A stretch of DNA of 64,000 nucleotides. Source: Corynebacterium rouxii (GTDB taxonomy: Bacteria; Actinomycetota; Actinomycetes; Mycobacteriales; Mycobacteriaceae). Location: positions 1,426,001 to 1,490,000 of the forward strand of contig NZ_LR738855.1 in NCBI RefSeq assembly GCF_902702935.1. The letters are read 5' to 3'. Positions within the stretch are counted from its first letter, which is position 1; every line of letters begins with the position of its first letter. The translations under genes and the position numbers were made by a program. A model generated the notes under the pieces. The model had not been told where the DNA came from and made no database searches. It saw only the letters and a program-made list of their open reading frames with translations. This document shows, piece after piece, positions 28,901 to 36,908 of the stretch.

Positions 28901-29878
28901 TTACGGATTACATTCGCAGCAATAGACAAACACGGAAAGGTAATCGATAAAGATAAGAATCTTGTGCGTCTTAAAACCCGTCAAAAAAATAAAATTCGTG
29001 CGTCTGCACTCAAAATAGGAAAAGCAGTGCACCAAAGCGCCGTCACAACTTGGACATCCTCAACCCTAGGAAAGATTCCTGAAGAAGTTTCCACAAAAGT
29101 AGACGGACAACTCATCAAGACGTATCCCGCCTTAGTAATAGGAAAACAAGGATTCTCAGTCGAGGCCAAACCTACACGTGCCGAAGCTGACGCGTCCATG
29201 CTGACGGCAACGTTAGCGATGCTAATGAAGGCATCAAATATTAACACCCAGAAAATGCTTAACGGGTTGCCTCTTCAACAACGTGTTGCAGTTGAGAACT
29301 ATCCTCACGGTAGTAGTAACGGATTAGTACAAGATGTCAAAGCAGCGGTCATTCGTGACCTACTAATCGAACGTGGCGGGCCGGTACGTTCTCCAGAAGA
29401 ATTTGATGTGCTTAAAAAGGAAATTACCCCCAAAGTGCCGGGGCTGACGCGTCAAGCCGTCGTGCAATTAGCCCCTGCTATCAATTGCTATCTCAAGACT
29501 AAAGACGAGGTTGCACACTGGGAAGGCGACGCCATCAACGACATCAGTCGGCAATTAGATTTCCTGCTCCCCCCGTTTGCAGTATCGCATCATGGAATTC
29601 GTCATCTCACGCGACTACCGCGGCTTTGCGAAGCTATAACCATTCGATTGGATTCAATGAGCCGAGATTCTTATAAGGATGCGGAACTACAGCAGGTTAT
29701 TAATAGACTTGAAAATGCCCTCTATGCGAAGGCCAATCGTGGTGGAATTCCAAAATCGAAAATCAACGATATTGCGTGGAAAATTCAAGAGTTACGGGTT
29801 AGTCTTTTTGCTCAGAGACTAGGTACTGCAGAAAAAGTATCGGAACGAAAGATCCATAAGCTCATTGAAGCTCTTTAA
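25934..29878 (+). CDS. hrpA: ATP-dependent RNA helicase HrpA
   Basis: DEAH-box helicase of about 1314 residues, full length for HrpA. Motifs: IIAGETGSGKTTQIPKI (I), TQPRRLAARTVAERIA (Ia), IIDEAHERSLN (II), VIITSATIDPERFARHF (III), LATNIAETSLTVPGI (V) and ASARQRSGRCGRVADG (VI), then HA2/OB domains and the long DUF3418 C-terminus. Start chosen at ATG 25934; GTG 25925 is in frame. Neither has a ribosome site. Likely roles are mRNA processing and ribosome rescue, inferred from the family. Confidence 0.94.
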   Translation: MGKRNLKHSNRRVKPTTQDSPEVKELKASCMSQLSDLGPALHRSFERRITKAHSTRALEAIAQDLATALNSIEKRRSSIPVISYPDNLPVSSQRDEIAAAIQENQVVIIAGETGSGKTTQIPKICLDLGRGITGLIGHTQPRRLAARTVAERIADELDQPIGKSIGYAIRFDDRVSPSTSIKLMTDGILLAEMQRDRYLNAYDTIIIDEAHERSLNIDFILGYLKQLLPKRPDLKVIITSATIDPERFARHFSDENGTPAPIIEVSGRTYPVEVLYRPLQLEDGTSLIDVDPIDGLISAIKELMSYGDGDILCFFAGESDIRDAMDAIKEQRWRNVEVTPLFGRLSNQEQHKVFTPHAGRRIVLATNIAETSLTVPGIHFVVDLGTARISRYSSRTKVQRLPIEPISQASARQRSGRCGRVADGIAIRLYSEEDFLSRPEFTDPEILRTNLANVILQMASLRLGHIDDFPFIQAPDTKSIRDGILLLHELGALTTTDTRTDLPRLTTIGTTLARIPLDPRLGRMLIEAEKLGCLAHVMVVVAALSIQDVRERPLDYQAQADQLHARFKDSQSDFSSYLKLWTYINQRRDELSGNAFKKAMQQEFLHYMRIREWFDLVRQLKSIGEQVGWKSFEWSDATDTDCIHQALLAGLLSHIGIKEGDSREFVGARNTRFMVFPGSSLAKKPPQFIMAGELVETSRLWARDVAAIDPRWVEPLAQNLLKHQYSEPHWSLKRGAAMVYQRSTLYGVPIVVDRLINLATIDAVGAREIFIREALINGQWTTHHSFFKNNMQKLKAANTLEEKARRRDIVVTEDTLYEFYNDRLPQSVVSTRAFDHWWKKTRTQKPDLLDFDPDKLISDSAEEVNAERYPDSWYDNGVELELLYRFEPGHPDDGVTVNVPVPYLASLEESGFEWLVPGFIQELLTASLKTLPKHLRKKIVPAPNYANLIQPRISFRKGPLTQAIANALKDAGITGIEAEDFDLSVLPDHLRITFAAIDKHGKVIDKDKNLVRLKTRQKNKIRASALKIGKAVHQSAVTTWTSSTLGKIPEEVSTKVDGQLIKTYPALVIGKQGFSVEAKPTRAEADASMLTATLAMLMKASNINTQKMLNGLPLQQRVAVENYPHGSSNGLVQDVKAAVIRDLLIERGGPVRSPEEFDVLKKEITPKVPGLTRQAVVQLAPAINCYLKTKDEVAHWEGDAINDISRQLDFLLPPFAVSHHGIRHLTRLPRLCEAITIRLDSMSRDSYKDAELQQVINRLENALYAKANRGGIPKSKINDIAWKIQELRVSLFAQRLGTAEKVSERKIHKLIEAL

Positions 29879-29879
29879 T

Positions 29880-29927
29880 AAGCAGTGGTTCCTACTCTTG
29901 TAGAGCAGAAAGTAGGAACCACTGCTT
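29880..29927. terminator. bidirectional terminator between hrpA and nrdR
   Basis: 17-bp perfect arms AAGCAGTGGTTCCTACT / AGTAGGAACCACTGCTT with a 14-base loop; TATTTTCTT follows. Confidence 0.9.
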
Positions 29928-29939
29928 ATTTTCTTGAGG

Positions 29940-30395
29940 CTAATTCGATCTATCCCGTCGTCGCATCAACCGAATCTCAGATTCGAAATCATCAGCGCTT
30001 TCAAACGATTTATATACTGATGCAAACCGCAGATAAGCTACTTCATCTAGTTCCCGCAGTGGCTCCAAAATGGCAAGACCTATCTCGTTAGCATGAATCT
30101 GTGAGCTGCCATGCAAACGAACTCGCTCTTCTACTTGCTGCGCAAGCCGTTTCAATGCATCATCACTTACATCTCGGCCTTGGCATGCACGACGGACGCC
30201 TACGATAACCTTTTCCCTACTAAAAGGCTCAGTAAGCCCATTGCGTTTGACCACTAAGAGTTGCGCTTTTTCAACTGTAGTAAACCGGTTCTTACACTGT
30301 GTACATTCGCGACGTCTTCTAATCGCTGAACCTGAATCAATCACACGAGAGTCGATCACACGAGACTGATCATTATGACAAAAAGGACAGTACAC
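29940..30395 (-). CDS. nrdR: ribonucleotide reductase regulator NrdR
   Basis: Nucleotide-responsive repressor of nrd genes. The 151 residues start with a zinc ribbon (C3, C6, C31, C34) and continue with an ATP-cone ([24 protein letters not shown]). Located downstream of the divS-like gene in the same direction, 97 bp away, as in C. glutamicum. Confidence 0.96.
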   Translation of the reverse strand: MYCPFCHNDQSRVIDSRVIDSGSAIRRRRECTQCKNRFTTVEKAQLLVVKRNGLTEPFSREKVIVGVRRACQGRDVSDDALKRLAQQVEERVRLHGSSQIHANEIGLAILEPLRELDEVAYLRFASVYKSFESADDFESEIRLMRRRDRSN

Positions 30396-30492
30396 GACAC
30401 AACCCCGCTCATTCTTGGTTACTAAAACAGACTCTCACATCTTATAGCGTGCCCCGAAATAGCGCGGAAATCTAATACAGCGCAGTCTTTCA

Positions 30493-30828
30493 TTACTTTG
30501 TTACCGCGCTTGAGCCCACACTAGCCATTTCCTCAGGATGCATCATCCCATCTACCGTAATAAAAGAAGTAGCAACAATTAGACCTAACAATGCACCGAT
30601 TAGGGCATTACGAACCTTATGCCCAAAGCTCTGCGATGCTTCCTCATTCAAATGAGGTTTGCTTTCTTGCCCTTCCCCATAAGGACCTACATAACTTAAA
30701 GTTCGAACACTTTGTTCACTTACAGTTGAAGTAAACTCTGAAATATCCCACATTTCCGAAGCAGGACCAACCTCAACACGACGTGCATCATGTGATTTCG
30801 ACGCTGGTAAAACATAAGAAATAGACAT
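30493..30828 (-). CDS. DivS-like SOS cell-division suppressor (by position)
   Basis: 111-residue protein from ATG 30826-30828 behind GAGGGAAGT; a longer frame to 30864 lacks such a site. It has a hydrophilic N-terminal half and a single membrane segment near residues 76-95 (NALIGALLGLIVATSFITV). It lies divergent from lexA and upstream of nrdR, exactly where C. glutamicum has divS, and the intergenic region carries LexA boxes. Sequence similarity to DivS cannot be verified here, so the name rests on synteny. Confidence 0.65.
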   Translation of the reverse strand: MSISYVLPASKSHDARRVEVGPASEMWDISEFTSTVSEQSVRTLSYVGPYGEGQESKPHLNEEASQSFGHKVRNALIGALLGLIVATSFITVDGMMHPEEMASVGSSAVTK

Positions 30829-30899
30829 ACTTCCCTCACATCTTTCAATTTGAACAAACGCCAACGGTACAAGTAATCCACTACATCAGAAACACCCTA

Positions 30900-30915
30900 T
30901 CGACAACATGTTCGA
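30900..30915. promoter_or_regulatory. LexA (SOS) box near the divS-like gene
   Basis: TCGACAACATGTTCGA differs at one position from the corynebacterial LexA consensus TCGAAMANNTGTTYGA. It lies 71 bp upstream of the divS-like start. Confidence 0.8.
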
Positions 30916-30974
30916 TTTTACTACGTGCTCAATGATACTCGTTCGAACAAACTTGTCAACATCTTAAGAATATT

Positions 30975-30990
30975 TCGAACAAATGTGTAG
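30975..30990. promoter_or_regulatory. second, weaker LexA box towards lexA
   Basis: TCGAACAAATGTGTAG matches the left half and TGT centre of the LexA consensus but not the last four bases well. Suggests autoregulation of lexA. Confidence 0.5.
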
Positions 30991-31168
30991 GATTTTTTCG
31001 AAATGCGGTAATGTTTTCAGTAGCCCAATGAAACGTGGTAGGCGATTATCACCTCTACGTTGCCCGATCATCCCCCCTGATCATTATGGCAGCCCTTTCG
31101 AACACTGCTGATACGTTATTCGCAAATAAATCACAACAAATCACGATTACTTTGAGGAAATAAGTCTT

Positions 31169-31882
31169 ATGCCAGCAAAGGATTCATCTTCTAACAAGAA
31201 GAACCAAATAGGAAAACTTTCCGAACGACAACGTCGAATTTTAGAAGTCATCACCGATGCAGTTTCTCTCCGTGGCTACCCCCCGAGCATTAGAGAAATT
31301 GGTGATGCTGCAGGCTTGCAATCTACGTCATCCGTCGCCTATCAACTTAAAGAGTTGGAAAAGAAGGGTTACCTTCGCAGAGACCCTAATAAGCCACGCG
31401 CAGTTGATGTTCGTGCGCTTCCCGACCCGATTCCTTCAAAGCCCGGCCGTAAACCAGGGCCTAAAAAGTCTACAGTTGCAATAAGTCCCGATCCGGCGGA
31501 AACTTCGCCCACCAGCTTTGTACCGATAGTTGGTTCCATTGCGGCGGGCAATCCAATTCTCGCCGAAGAGAACGTAGACGGTTACTTCCCCTTCCCCTCC
31601 GAAATCGTCGGAGACGGTGATCTTTTCATGCTCCAAGTAGAGGGTGAATCTATGCGCGATGCGGGGATCCTGCATCACGACTGGGTTATCGTCCGCTCCC
31701 AGCCCGTTGCAGAACAAGGGGAATTTGTCGCCGCACTTATTGAAGGTGAAGCAACGGTAAAAGAATTCCACTCAGATTCGTCTGGCGTATGGCTTTTACC
31801 CCACAACGACGCATTCGATCCCATTCCGGCTGAACACGCAGAAATCATGGGAAAAGTAGTTTCTATCCTCCGGAAACTCTAA
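31169..31882 (+). CDS. lexA: SOS repressor LexA
   Basis: 237-residue repressor, with a winged helix (residues 17-80; [20 protein letters not shown]) and a self-cleaving peptidase domain. Cleavage bond A126-G127, nucleophile S161 (EGESMRDAG) and general base K198 (ATVKEF) are visible. A Pro/Lys linker (residues 86-103) joins the domains. Represses recA, the divS-like gene and itself. Confidence 0.97.
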   Translation: MPAKDSSSNKKNQIGKLSERQRRILEVITDAVSLRGYPPSIREIGDAAGLQSTSSVAYQLKELEKKGYLRRDPNKPRAVDVRALPDPIPSKPGRKPGPKKSTVAISPDPAETSPTSFVPIVGSIAAGNPILAEENVDGYFPFPSEIVGDGDLFMLQVEGESMRDAGILHHDWVIVRSQPVAEQGEFVAALIEGEATVKEFHSDSSGVWLLPHNDAFDPIPAEHAEIMGKVVSILRKL

Positions 31883-31906
31883 TTTGCCCCTTCGGTTAGA
31901 AACTCT

Positions 31907-31942
31907 AAACCCCCTGTATTTTTGTTCAAATACAGGGGGTTT
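31907..31942 (+). terminator. lexA terminator
   Basis: 15-bp perfect stem AAACCCCCTGTATTT / AAATACAGGGGGTTT, 6-base loop. Confidence 0.9.
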
Positions 31943-32102
31943 ACGCATTACACACCCCCAAAGGGGCCTAGAATCTGATTTTCCGTATAAGATCACACTT
32001 TTTTATTTTTCTTGAACCAAACGCTGTTTACGTTAGTTTTCACCTCTAATTCGTTTGTTTCATGTCCGGTTGTGGGAATTTTCTTTACTCTAGACCGCAC
32101 AT

Positions 32103-32153
32103 TTTTGGTTTTTGCATGAAAAGATAGAAGGAAGATAAATACAAAAACCAAAA
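32103..32153 (+). promoter_or_regulatory. sugR promoter framed by a 12-bp inverted repeat
   Basis: TTTTGGTTTTTG (32103-32114) and CAAAAACCAAAA (32142-32153) are exact inverted copies. Between them lies TTGCAT-N17-ATAAAT (32112-32140), a good promoter; the -35 box overlaps the left arm. Candidate autoregulatory operator; the rest of the 260-bp gap shows nothing. Confidence 0.55.
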
Positions 32154-32204
32154 GTCCTTAATCTCGGCTTTGCCCGATGTATTGATCCACGAAAGGTCAA
32201 ACCA

Positions 32205-32981
32205 ATGTATTCCGAGGAGCGCCGCAGGCAAATTGCCTCATTGACCGCAGTTGAAGGCCGCGTCAACGTTACAGAGCTAGCAGCACGCTTCGACGTGACA
32301 GCTGAGACTATCCGTAGGGATTTAGCAGTCCTAGATAGAGAAGGAGTGGTCCACCGCGTGCACGGCGGAGCTGTCGCAAACCAAACATTTCAAACTACCG
32401 AATTTAGCTTGGATACGCGTTCACGCTCTGCGTCTGGAGCTAAAAACTCAATCGCACACGCAGCCCTAAGCTATCTTCCTGAGGCTCAGGGGGGTCTGTT
32501 CCTTGATGCCGGAACGACCACCGCAGCATTGGCCGAGTTACTCGCAGCCCAACCTTTTGCAAAGCACTGGTCCATCGTTACCAATAGCTTGTCAATTGCC
32601 CTTACCTTGGCAAATTCCGGCCTTGATGAAATCCAACTCCTCGGAGGCAGTGTCAGGGCCATTACTCAAGCTGTCGTTGGTGATACTGCGCTTCGCACCC
32701 TAGCGCTGATGAGAGCCGATGTTGCCTTCATCGGCACAAACGCGTTGACAATCGATCACGGACTATCGACTGCAGATTCACAAGAGGCTGCTATTAAATC
32801 TGCAATGATTACTAATGCACATAAAGTTGTTGTTTTGTGCGATTCGACCAAAATGGGTACTGATTATTTGGTAAGTTTTGGATCTATTTCTGATATTGAT
32901 GTCATCATCACTGATGCTAACGCCCCTGAGAGCTTTGTGAAAGCACTGCGCGACCGTGATGTGGAAGTCATTATCGCCTAG
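32205..32981 (+). CDS. sugR: DeoR-family sugar/PTS regulator (SugR)
   Basis: 258-residue DeoR-type regulator. N-terminal HTH (VNVTELAARFDVTAETIRRDLAVLDREG) and a C-terminal sugar-phosphate domain (LFLDAGTTTAALAELL, FIGTNALTIDHGLST). In C. glutamicum the regulator at this place between lexA and ptsI is SugR, repressor of PTS and glycolytic genes. Here ptsI follows directly, convergent; no phosphofructokinase gene lies between them. Confidence 0.85.
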   Translation: MYSEERRRQIASLTAVEGRVNVTELAARFDVTAETIRRDLAVLDREGVVHRVHGGAVANQTFQTTEFSLDTRSRSASGAKNSIAHAALSYLPEAQGGLFLDAGTTTAALAELLAAQPFAKHWSIVTNSLSIALTLANSGLDEIQLLGGSVRAITQAVVGDTALRTLALMRADVAFIGTNALTIDHGLSTADSQEAAIKSAMITNAHKVVVLCDSTKMGTDYLVSFGSISDIDVIITDANAPESFVKALRDRDVEVIIA

Positions 32982-33010
32982 CTTGAATCTCTTAAATTTT
33001 CTGCTCTACT

Positions 33011-33058
33011 TAATGAAGGGGGCGGAAAGAACTGTTGTTCTTTCCGCCCCCTTCATTA
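33011..33058. terminator. bidirectional terminator between sugR and ptsI
   Basis: 22-bp perfect stem (TAATGAAGGGGGCGGAAAGA...; loop TGTT of four bases). Among the strongest in the window. Confidence 0.93.
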
Positions 33059-33071
33059 GCATTGCTCGAGC

Positions 33072-34766
33072 TTAAGGCTGCAATACCTTACGCACAGCGG
33101 CTCGTGCATCGATTGCGCCTTCTGCATTGACAGCTGCCTCTGCAGCACGAACACATGTTTCAAAATCAACAGATGCTAATTGTGCACCCACACCAGCGAT
33201 CGCTGTCGATGCAGCCGACAGCGAATTGACGCCTAAACCTGTAAGGACACATGCCAACAATGGGTCTGCTGCTGCCTCGCCACACACGCCCACAGCGGTG
33301 TTAAAACGTTTGCCCTCTTCACAAGTGTGCTTAATCAAACGCAACACTGCGGGCTGCCATGGATCTGTCAGATACGCAAGCTGAGGAGACATTCTGTCTG
33401 CTGCCATGGTGTACTGCGTGAGATCATTAGTACCAATAGAGACGAAATCTAGATATGGCATGAGCTTATCTGCCATTAGCGACGCTGCAGGGACCTCAAT
33501 CATTGCACCAGCGGTTAGCCCTCGTTCTGCGCAAAGCCCTGCGAACCAGCGTGCTTCTCGCGCTGTGGCCACCATAGGCGCCATAACCCAAGTTGGGGAA
33601 TTCTCATCTCGACCAAGCTCATGAGCGGCTTGTGCGATAGCGTCCAACTGGCGAGTCAACAATGACTCATTAGCACGGGCTACGCGAAGACCGCGAACAC
33701 CCAGAGCAGGATTCATCTCGTCGGCCATAGAGGCAAAGGCAACTGGTTTGTCAGAACCTGCATCTAGCGAACGAACAACAACCTTGGAATCTGGAAATTG
33801 TTCCAAAACTTTTTTGTAGACAGCCGCTTGTTCATCAACGCTTGGTTCTTCTGTAGCGGTCAAGAAACACATTTCAGTACGGAACAAACCAATACCTTCA
33901 GCCTGACTCTCCGTTGCAGCGATCCGTGCAGCTTTTCCGTCTTGTACGTTCGCAAGTAGCTGCACTCGATGACCGTCCTTAGTTTCGGCTGGTCCTTTCC
34001 ACTGCGCGATGCGCTCAGCTAGCATGCGCGATTCCAATTCAGCTGCACGAGCGGTTTCAGGGTCTGCATCGAGAGTTACGGTGCCCAATGCACCGTCGAT
34101 AAGCACGTCTGCGCCCACTTCAATCTTGTGAATTTTCTCACCGGCTGCGACAATGCACGGAACATTGAGCTGGCGTGCAATAATCGCGGTGTGGCTGGTT
34201 GGACCACCCAATTCAGTTACAAGACCGACAAAATAGTCGGTATTCAAGGCTGCGGTATCTGCGGGGGAAAGATCATCGGCGAAAAGCACAACGTGCTCAT
34301 GAACATCTGGAAGTCCAGGTTCAAGATCTCCTCGTAGCTCAGCAATCACACGATCGCGAATATCGCGAAGGTCTGTCGTACGCTCCGCCATTACTCCGCC
34401 AGCTGCCTCAAACATTGAAACAAACTTGGTGGTCGCAGCAACAACTGCATACTCAGCTGGGTGTCCGCCTTGAATGCCCTTCTTGACGGCCTTCTGCCAG
34501 CCGCGGTCTTTGACCATTCCTGCAGTAGCTTTTAGCACCTCCGACGCTGCCCCCTCGGCATGTTCGGAACGATCAAGAAGGCGTTGTGCCACAGCATCTG
34601 CCGCTGCAACGAAGTTATCTAACTGTTGAGCACGATCAGCTTCGTCAACAACCTCTCCTGCCTGGGGAAGCTGTGGCCGCGGGCTAATCCACACGGCTTT
34701 GGCATAACGGACACCGGAAACTACGCCAGTACCCTTAATAATTGTGTCTGTCATCACGTTATTCAA
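33072..34766 (-). CDS. ptsI: phosphoenolpyruvate-protein phosphotransferase (PTS enzyme I)
   Basis: Transfers phosphate from PEP to HPr. 564 residues from TTG 34764-34766, which has AGGTGG seven bases upstream; the ATG at 34752-34754 is too far from that site. The phospho-histidine motif GGPTSHTAIIAR (about residue 190), PEP-binding ETDxx-like DAGSDKPVAFASM, EVPAASLMADK and GVCGEAAADP are all present. Divergent from fruR. Confidence 0.95.
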   Translation of the reverse strand: MNNVMTDTIIKGTGVVSGVRYAKAVWISPRPQLPQAGEVVDEADRAQQLDNFVAAADAVAQRLLDRSEHAEGAASEVLKATAGMVKDRGWQKAVKKGIQGGHPAEYAVVAATTKFVSMFEAAGGVMAERTTDLRDIRDRVIAELRGDLEPGLPDVHEHVVLFADDLSPADTAALNTDYFVGLVTELGGPTSHTAIIARQLNVPCIVAAGEKIHKIEVGADVLIDGALGTVTLDADPETARAAELESRMLAERIAQWKGPAETKDGHRVQLLANVQDGKAARIAATESQAEGIGLFRTEMCFLTATEEPSVDEQAAVYKKVLEQFPDSKVVVRSLDAGSDKPVAFASMADEMNPALGVRGLRVARANESLLTRQLDAIAQAAHELGRDENSPTWVMAPMVATAREARWFAGLCAERGLTAGAMIEVPAASLMADKLMPYLDFVSIGTNDLTQYTMAADRMSPQLAYLTDPWQPAVLRLIKHTCEEGKRFNTAVGVCGEAAADPLLACVLTGLGVNSLSAASTAIAGVGAQLASVDFETCVRAAEAAVNAEGAIDARAAVRKVLQP

Positions 34767-34822
34767 CGTTCGCCACCTATCCTCACGGGAGTAGTCAATA
34801 CCACTTCTACATCACCACAAAA

Positions 34823-34885
34823 TCAACATTTCCGCAACCAAACCAACAAGCAAATGTTGACATGCAGAAAGAAGTGGGCATAAAT
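34823..34885 (+). promoter_or_regulatory. fruR promoter with overlapping 9-bp inverted repeat
   Basis: TTGACA (34857-34862), 17-bp spacer, ATAAAT (34880-34885). TCAACATTT (34823-34831) and AAATGTTGA (34852-34860) are inverted copies 20 bp apart; the right one overlaps the -35 box. Between ptsI and fruR, so it could act on both. Confidence 0.6.
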
Positions 34886-35033
34886 TTGGTGTAAGTTCAA
34901 ATATTTTGTTTGCATGGCGCATTCAAGGCGCTACGCCATGAAACGAAAGACTTTTACCGTTACATAACTGCAATATGCCCTCAAAAATTCTATTGGGGGT
35001 AAGAAGAACTCTTGGTTCAATGAAGGAGTGAAG

Positions 35034-35837
35034 GTGGCTACCGTAGAAGAAGTAAATCTGCGCCAAACAACCATCGTTTCGCTCACCAATGAAACAGGAC
35101 GATCAAGTGTAACGCAGCTAGCTCAGCAATTTGATGTTACACCTGAAACCATCAGGCGCGACCTGAAAAGTCTAGAGCAACAGGGACTCCTTCGACGTGT
35201 TCACGGAGGAGCTGTTTCCGGTAGCCCCAAGCTTAACGTCGATGTGCTCGCTGTAGACGATGACGATGATCTGCCAATTCATCAATCGCAGCGACGCAAG
35301 CAAAGCATCGCATTAACTGCTCTATCACTTATTCCTGGCCCTGAAGCATCAATCTTTATAGATGCCGGTTCAACTACAGAAACTTTTGCCAACGTTTTAG
35401 CCCGTACATACTTAGGACAAAATTGGCTCGTCGTTACCACTTCGCCGAACGTCGCAAGAACGTTAAGTAGTGCCGGTGTTCCCGATGTAATCATGGTCGG
35501 CGGTTTTGTAAAGGCACGCACCCAGGCAATTGTTGGTCCCCACGCCATAGAAACGTTGCACTCTATGCGAGCAGATATCGCCTTTTTAGGCACTAACGGG
35601 ATTGACCCGCACAAAGGTTTTACAACTTCAGATGAGCGTGAGGCCAAGGTAAAGCACGAGATGATCGCCCATGCACAAACGTCTGTCATTCTCTGCGATT
35701 CCGGAAAAATCGGACATAGTTCGGCAGTCAGTTTTGCACAGCTCGCAGAGGTCGACTTTGTTGTTACTGATCGCAATTCTCCTCCTCAGCTTTCCCGCCA
35801 GCTCGGCGAACCGAATTTACAAGTGGTGATCCCGTGA
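35034..35837 (+). CDS. fruR: DeoR-family fructose regulator FruR
   Basis: 267 residues from GTG 35034, preceded by AAGGAG; GTG 35028 overlaps that site and is less likely. HTH VTQLAQQFDVTPETIRRDLKSLEQQG and the C-terminal IFIDAGSTTETFANVLA and FLGTNGIDPHKGFTTSDERE segments. Paralog of SugR. The stop overlaps the fruK start (GTGA), so fruR-fruK is translationally coupled. In C. glutamicum FruR controls the fruRKptsF operon, ptsI and ptsH. Confidence 0.88.
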   Translation: MATVEEVNLRQTTIVSLTNETGRSSVTQLAQQFDVTPETIRRDLKSLEQQGLLRRVHGGAVSGSPKLNVDVLAVDDDDDLPIHQSQRRKQSIALTALSLIPGPEASIFIDAGSTTETFANVLARTYLGQNWLVVTTSPNVARTLSSAGVPDVIMVGGFVKARTQAIVGPHAIETLHSMRADIAFLGTNGIDPHKGFTTSDEREAKVKHEMIAHAQTSVILCDSGKIGHSSAVSFAQLAEVDFVVTDRNSPPQLSRQLGEPNLQVVIP

Positions 35838-36799
35838 TTCTGACGTTTACCCCAAATCCCAGCATCGATAAGACCCTCCAGCTGGATTCCGTACTTACTC
35901 GAGGCGAAGTACAACGTTTGTCAGGTGTACAAACTGTTGCAGGAGGAAAGGGGATAAACGTTGCTGTCGCTTTAACAAAGGCACAGGCGGACACCGTAGC
36001 TCTTTACCCAGCCCATCCGGATGATCCTTTTAATAGACTGATACGTGAGTCGCAAATCCCAGCACAAAGAGTGACAATTCGCGGTGAAGTGCGAATAAAC
36101 ACGACAGTAACTGAGCCTGACGGCACAACCACAAAGCTCAATATTCAAGGCCCGCAAATCTACGAAGACGAGTTGCAAGCCTTAGAGAAAAATCTCCTAG
36201 AACGCGCGGCAGGTTGCTCTTGGGCAGTTCTCGCGGGTTCATTACCTCCAGGAGTCCCTACTGACTGGTATGTACATGTGACAAAATTGCTCAATTCTCG
36301 CCACCCCTCACTACGAATCGCAATTGATACTTCCGATGTGCCACTACAAAAAGTTGGTGAATCGTTTGGCCACTGCGCATTGTCACTAATAAAACCTAAT
36401 GGCATGGAACTTGGTCAACTCGTCGGAGTTGATGGATATGCTTTAGAAAAAGAAGCAGCACAAGGAAACTTCGAGCCCGTTGTCTGTGCAGCTCGAAAAG
36501 CGATCCTCCAAGGGGTCGAAAAGGTGCTCGTAACCCTGGGAGCCGCTGGCGCTGTATTAGTCACAAAAGATAATGCATGGAAAGCTGCACCCCCACCTAT
36601 TACTGTGCTTTCTACAGTGGGAGCTGGTGACGCCTCCTTGGCGGGTTTTATTCTTGCTTCTGAAGAAGGGCTGCCTCCGGAAAAATGCCTAACTCAGGCT
36701 GTCGCTTACGGCGCAGCCGCTGCTAGTTTTGCAGGGACTCACATGCCATACCCTCACCAAATTGACGTCGATCACACATCTGTCACACCCCTCCCCTAA
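35834..36799 (+). CDS. fruK: 1-phosphofructokinase
   Basis: Phosphorylates fructose 1-phosphate to the 1,6-bisphosphate. 321-residue PfkB-type kinase: MILTFTPNPSIDKTLQLDS N-terminus, GGKGINVAVALTKA, WAVLAGSLPPGVPTDWY (signature 1) and LSTVGAGDASLAGFI with the catalytic Asp (signature 2). Starts with GTG overlapping fruR. Looks intact although the transporter gene that should feed it is broken. Confidence 0.95.
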   Translation: MILTFTPNPSIDKTLQLDSVLTRGEVQRLSGVQTVAGGKGINVAVALTKAQADTVALYPAHPDDPFNRLIRESQIPAQRVTIRGEVRINTTVTEPDGTTTKLNIQGPQIYEDELQALEKNLLERAAGCSWAVLAGSLPPGVPTDWYVHVTKLLNSRHPSLRIAIDTSDVPLQKVGESFGHCALSLIKPNGMELGQLVGVDGYALEKEAAQGNFEPVVCAARKAILQGVEKVLVTLGAAGAVLVTKDNAWKAAPPPITVLSTVGAGDASLAGFILASEEGLPPEKCLTQAVAYGAAAASFAGTHMPYPHQIDVDHTSVTPLP

Positions 36800-36908
36800 C
36801 TCATCCCCGCTTTCCACCCAGTGTCAACTTCTATTGTTACACTCATGTGTCTTTAGATTTCCTATTGGTAACAAACTAAACCTACGCATTCAAGGACATG
36901 TACAGACC

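Larger units (their letters stand above)
30829..31168. other. lexA/divS intergenic control region
   Basis: A 340-bp divergent region without genes. It carries two LexA boxes (listed separately) and a third partial match, TTCGAACAA near 30942. The lexA start has a GAGGAAATAAG ribosome site. Nothing else is recognisable. Confidence 0.6.

Noticed and set aside
30942..30958. Third LexA-like site TTCGAACAAACTTGTCA
   Set aside because: Only the left half fits the consensus; not listed as a site of its own.
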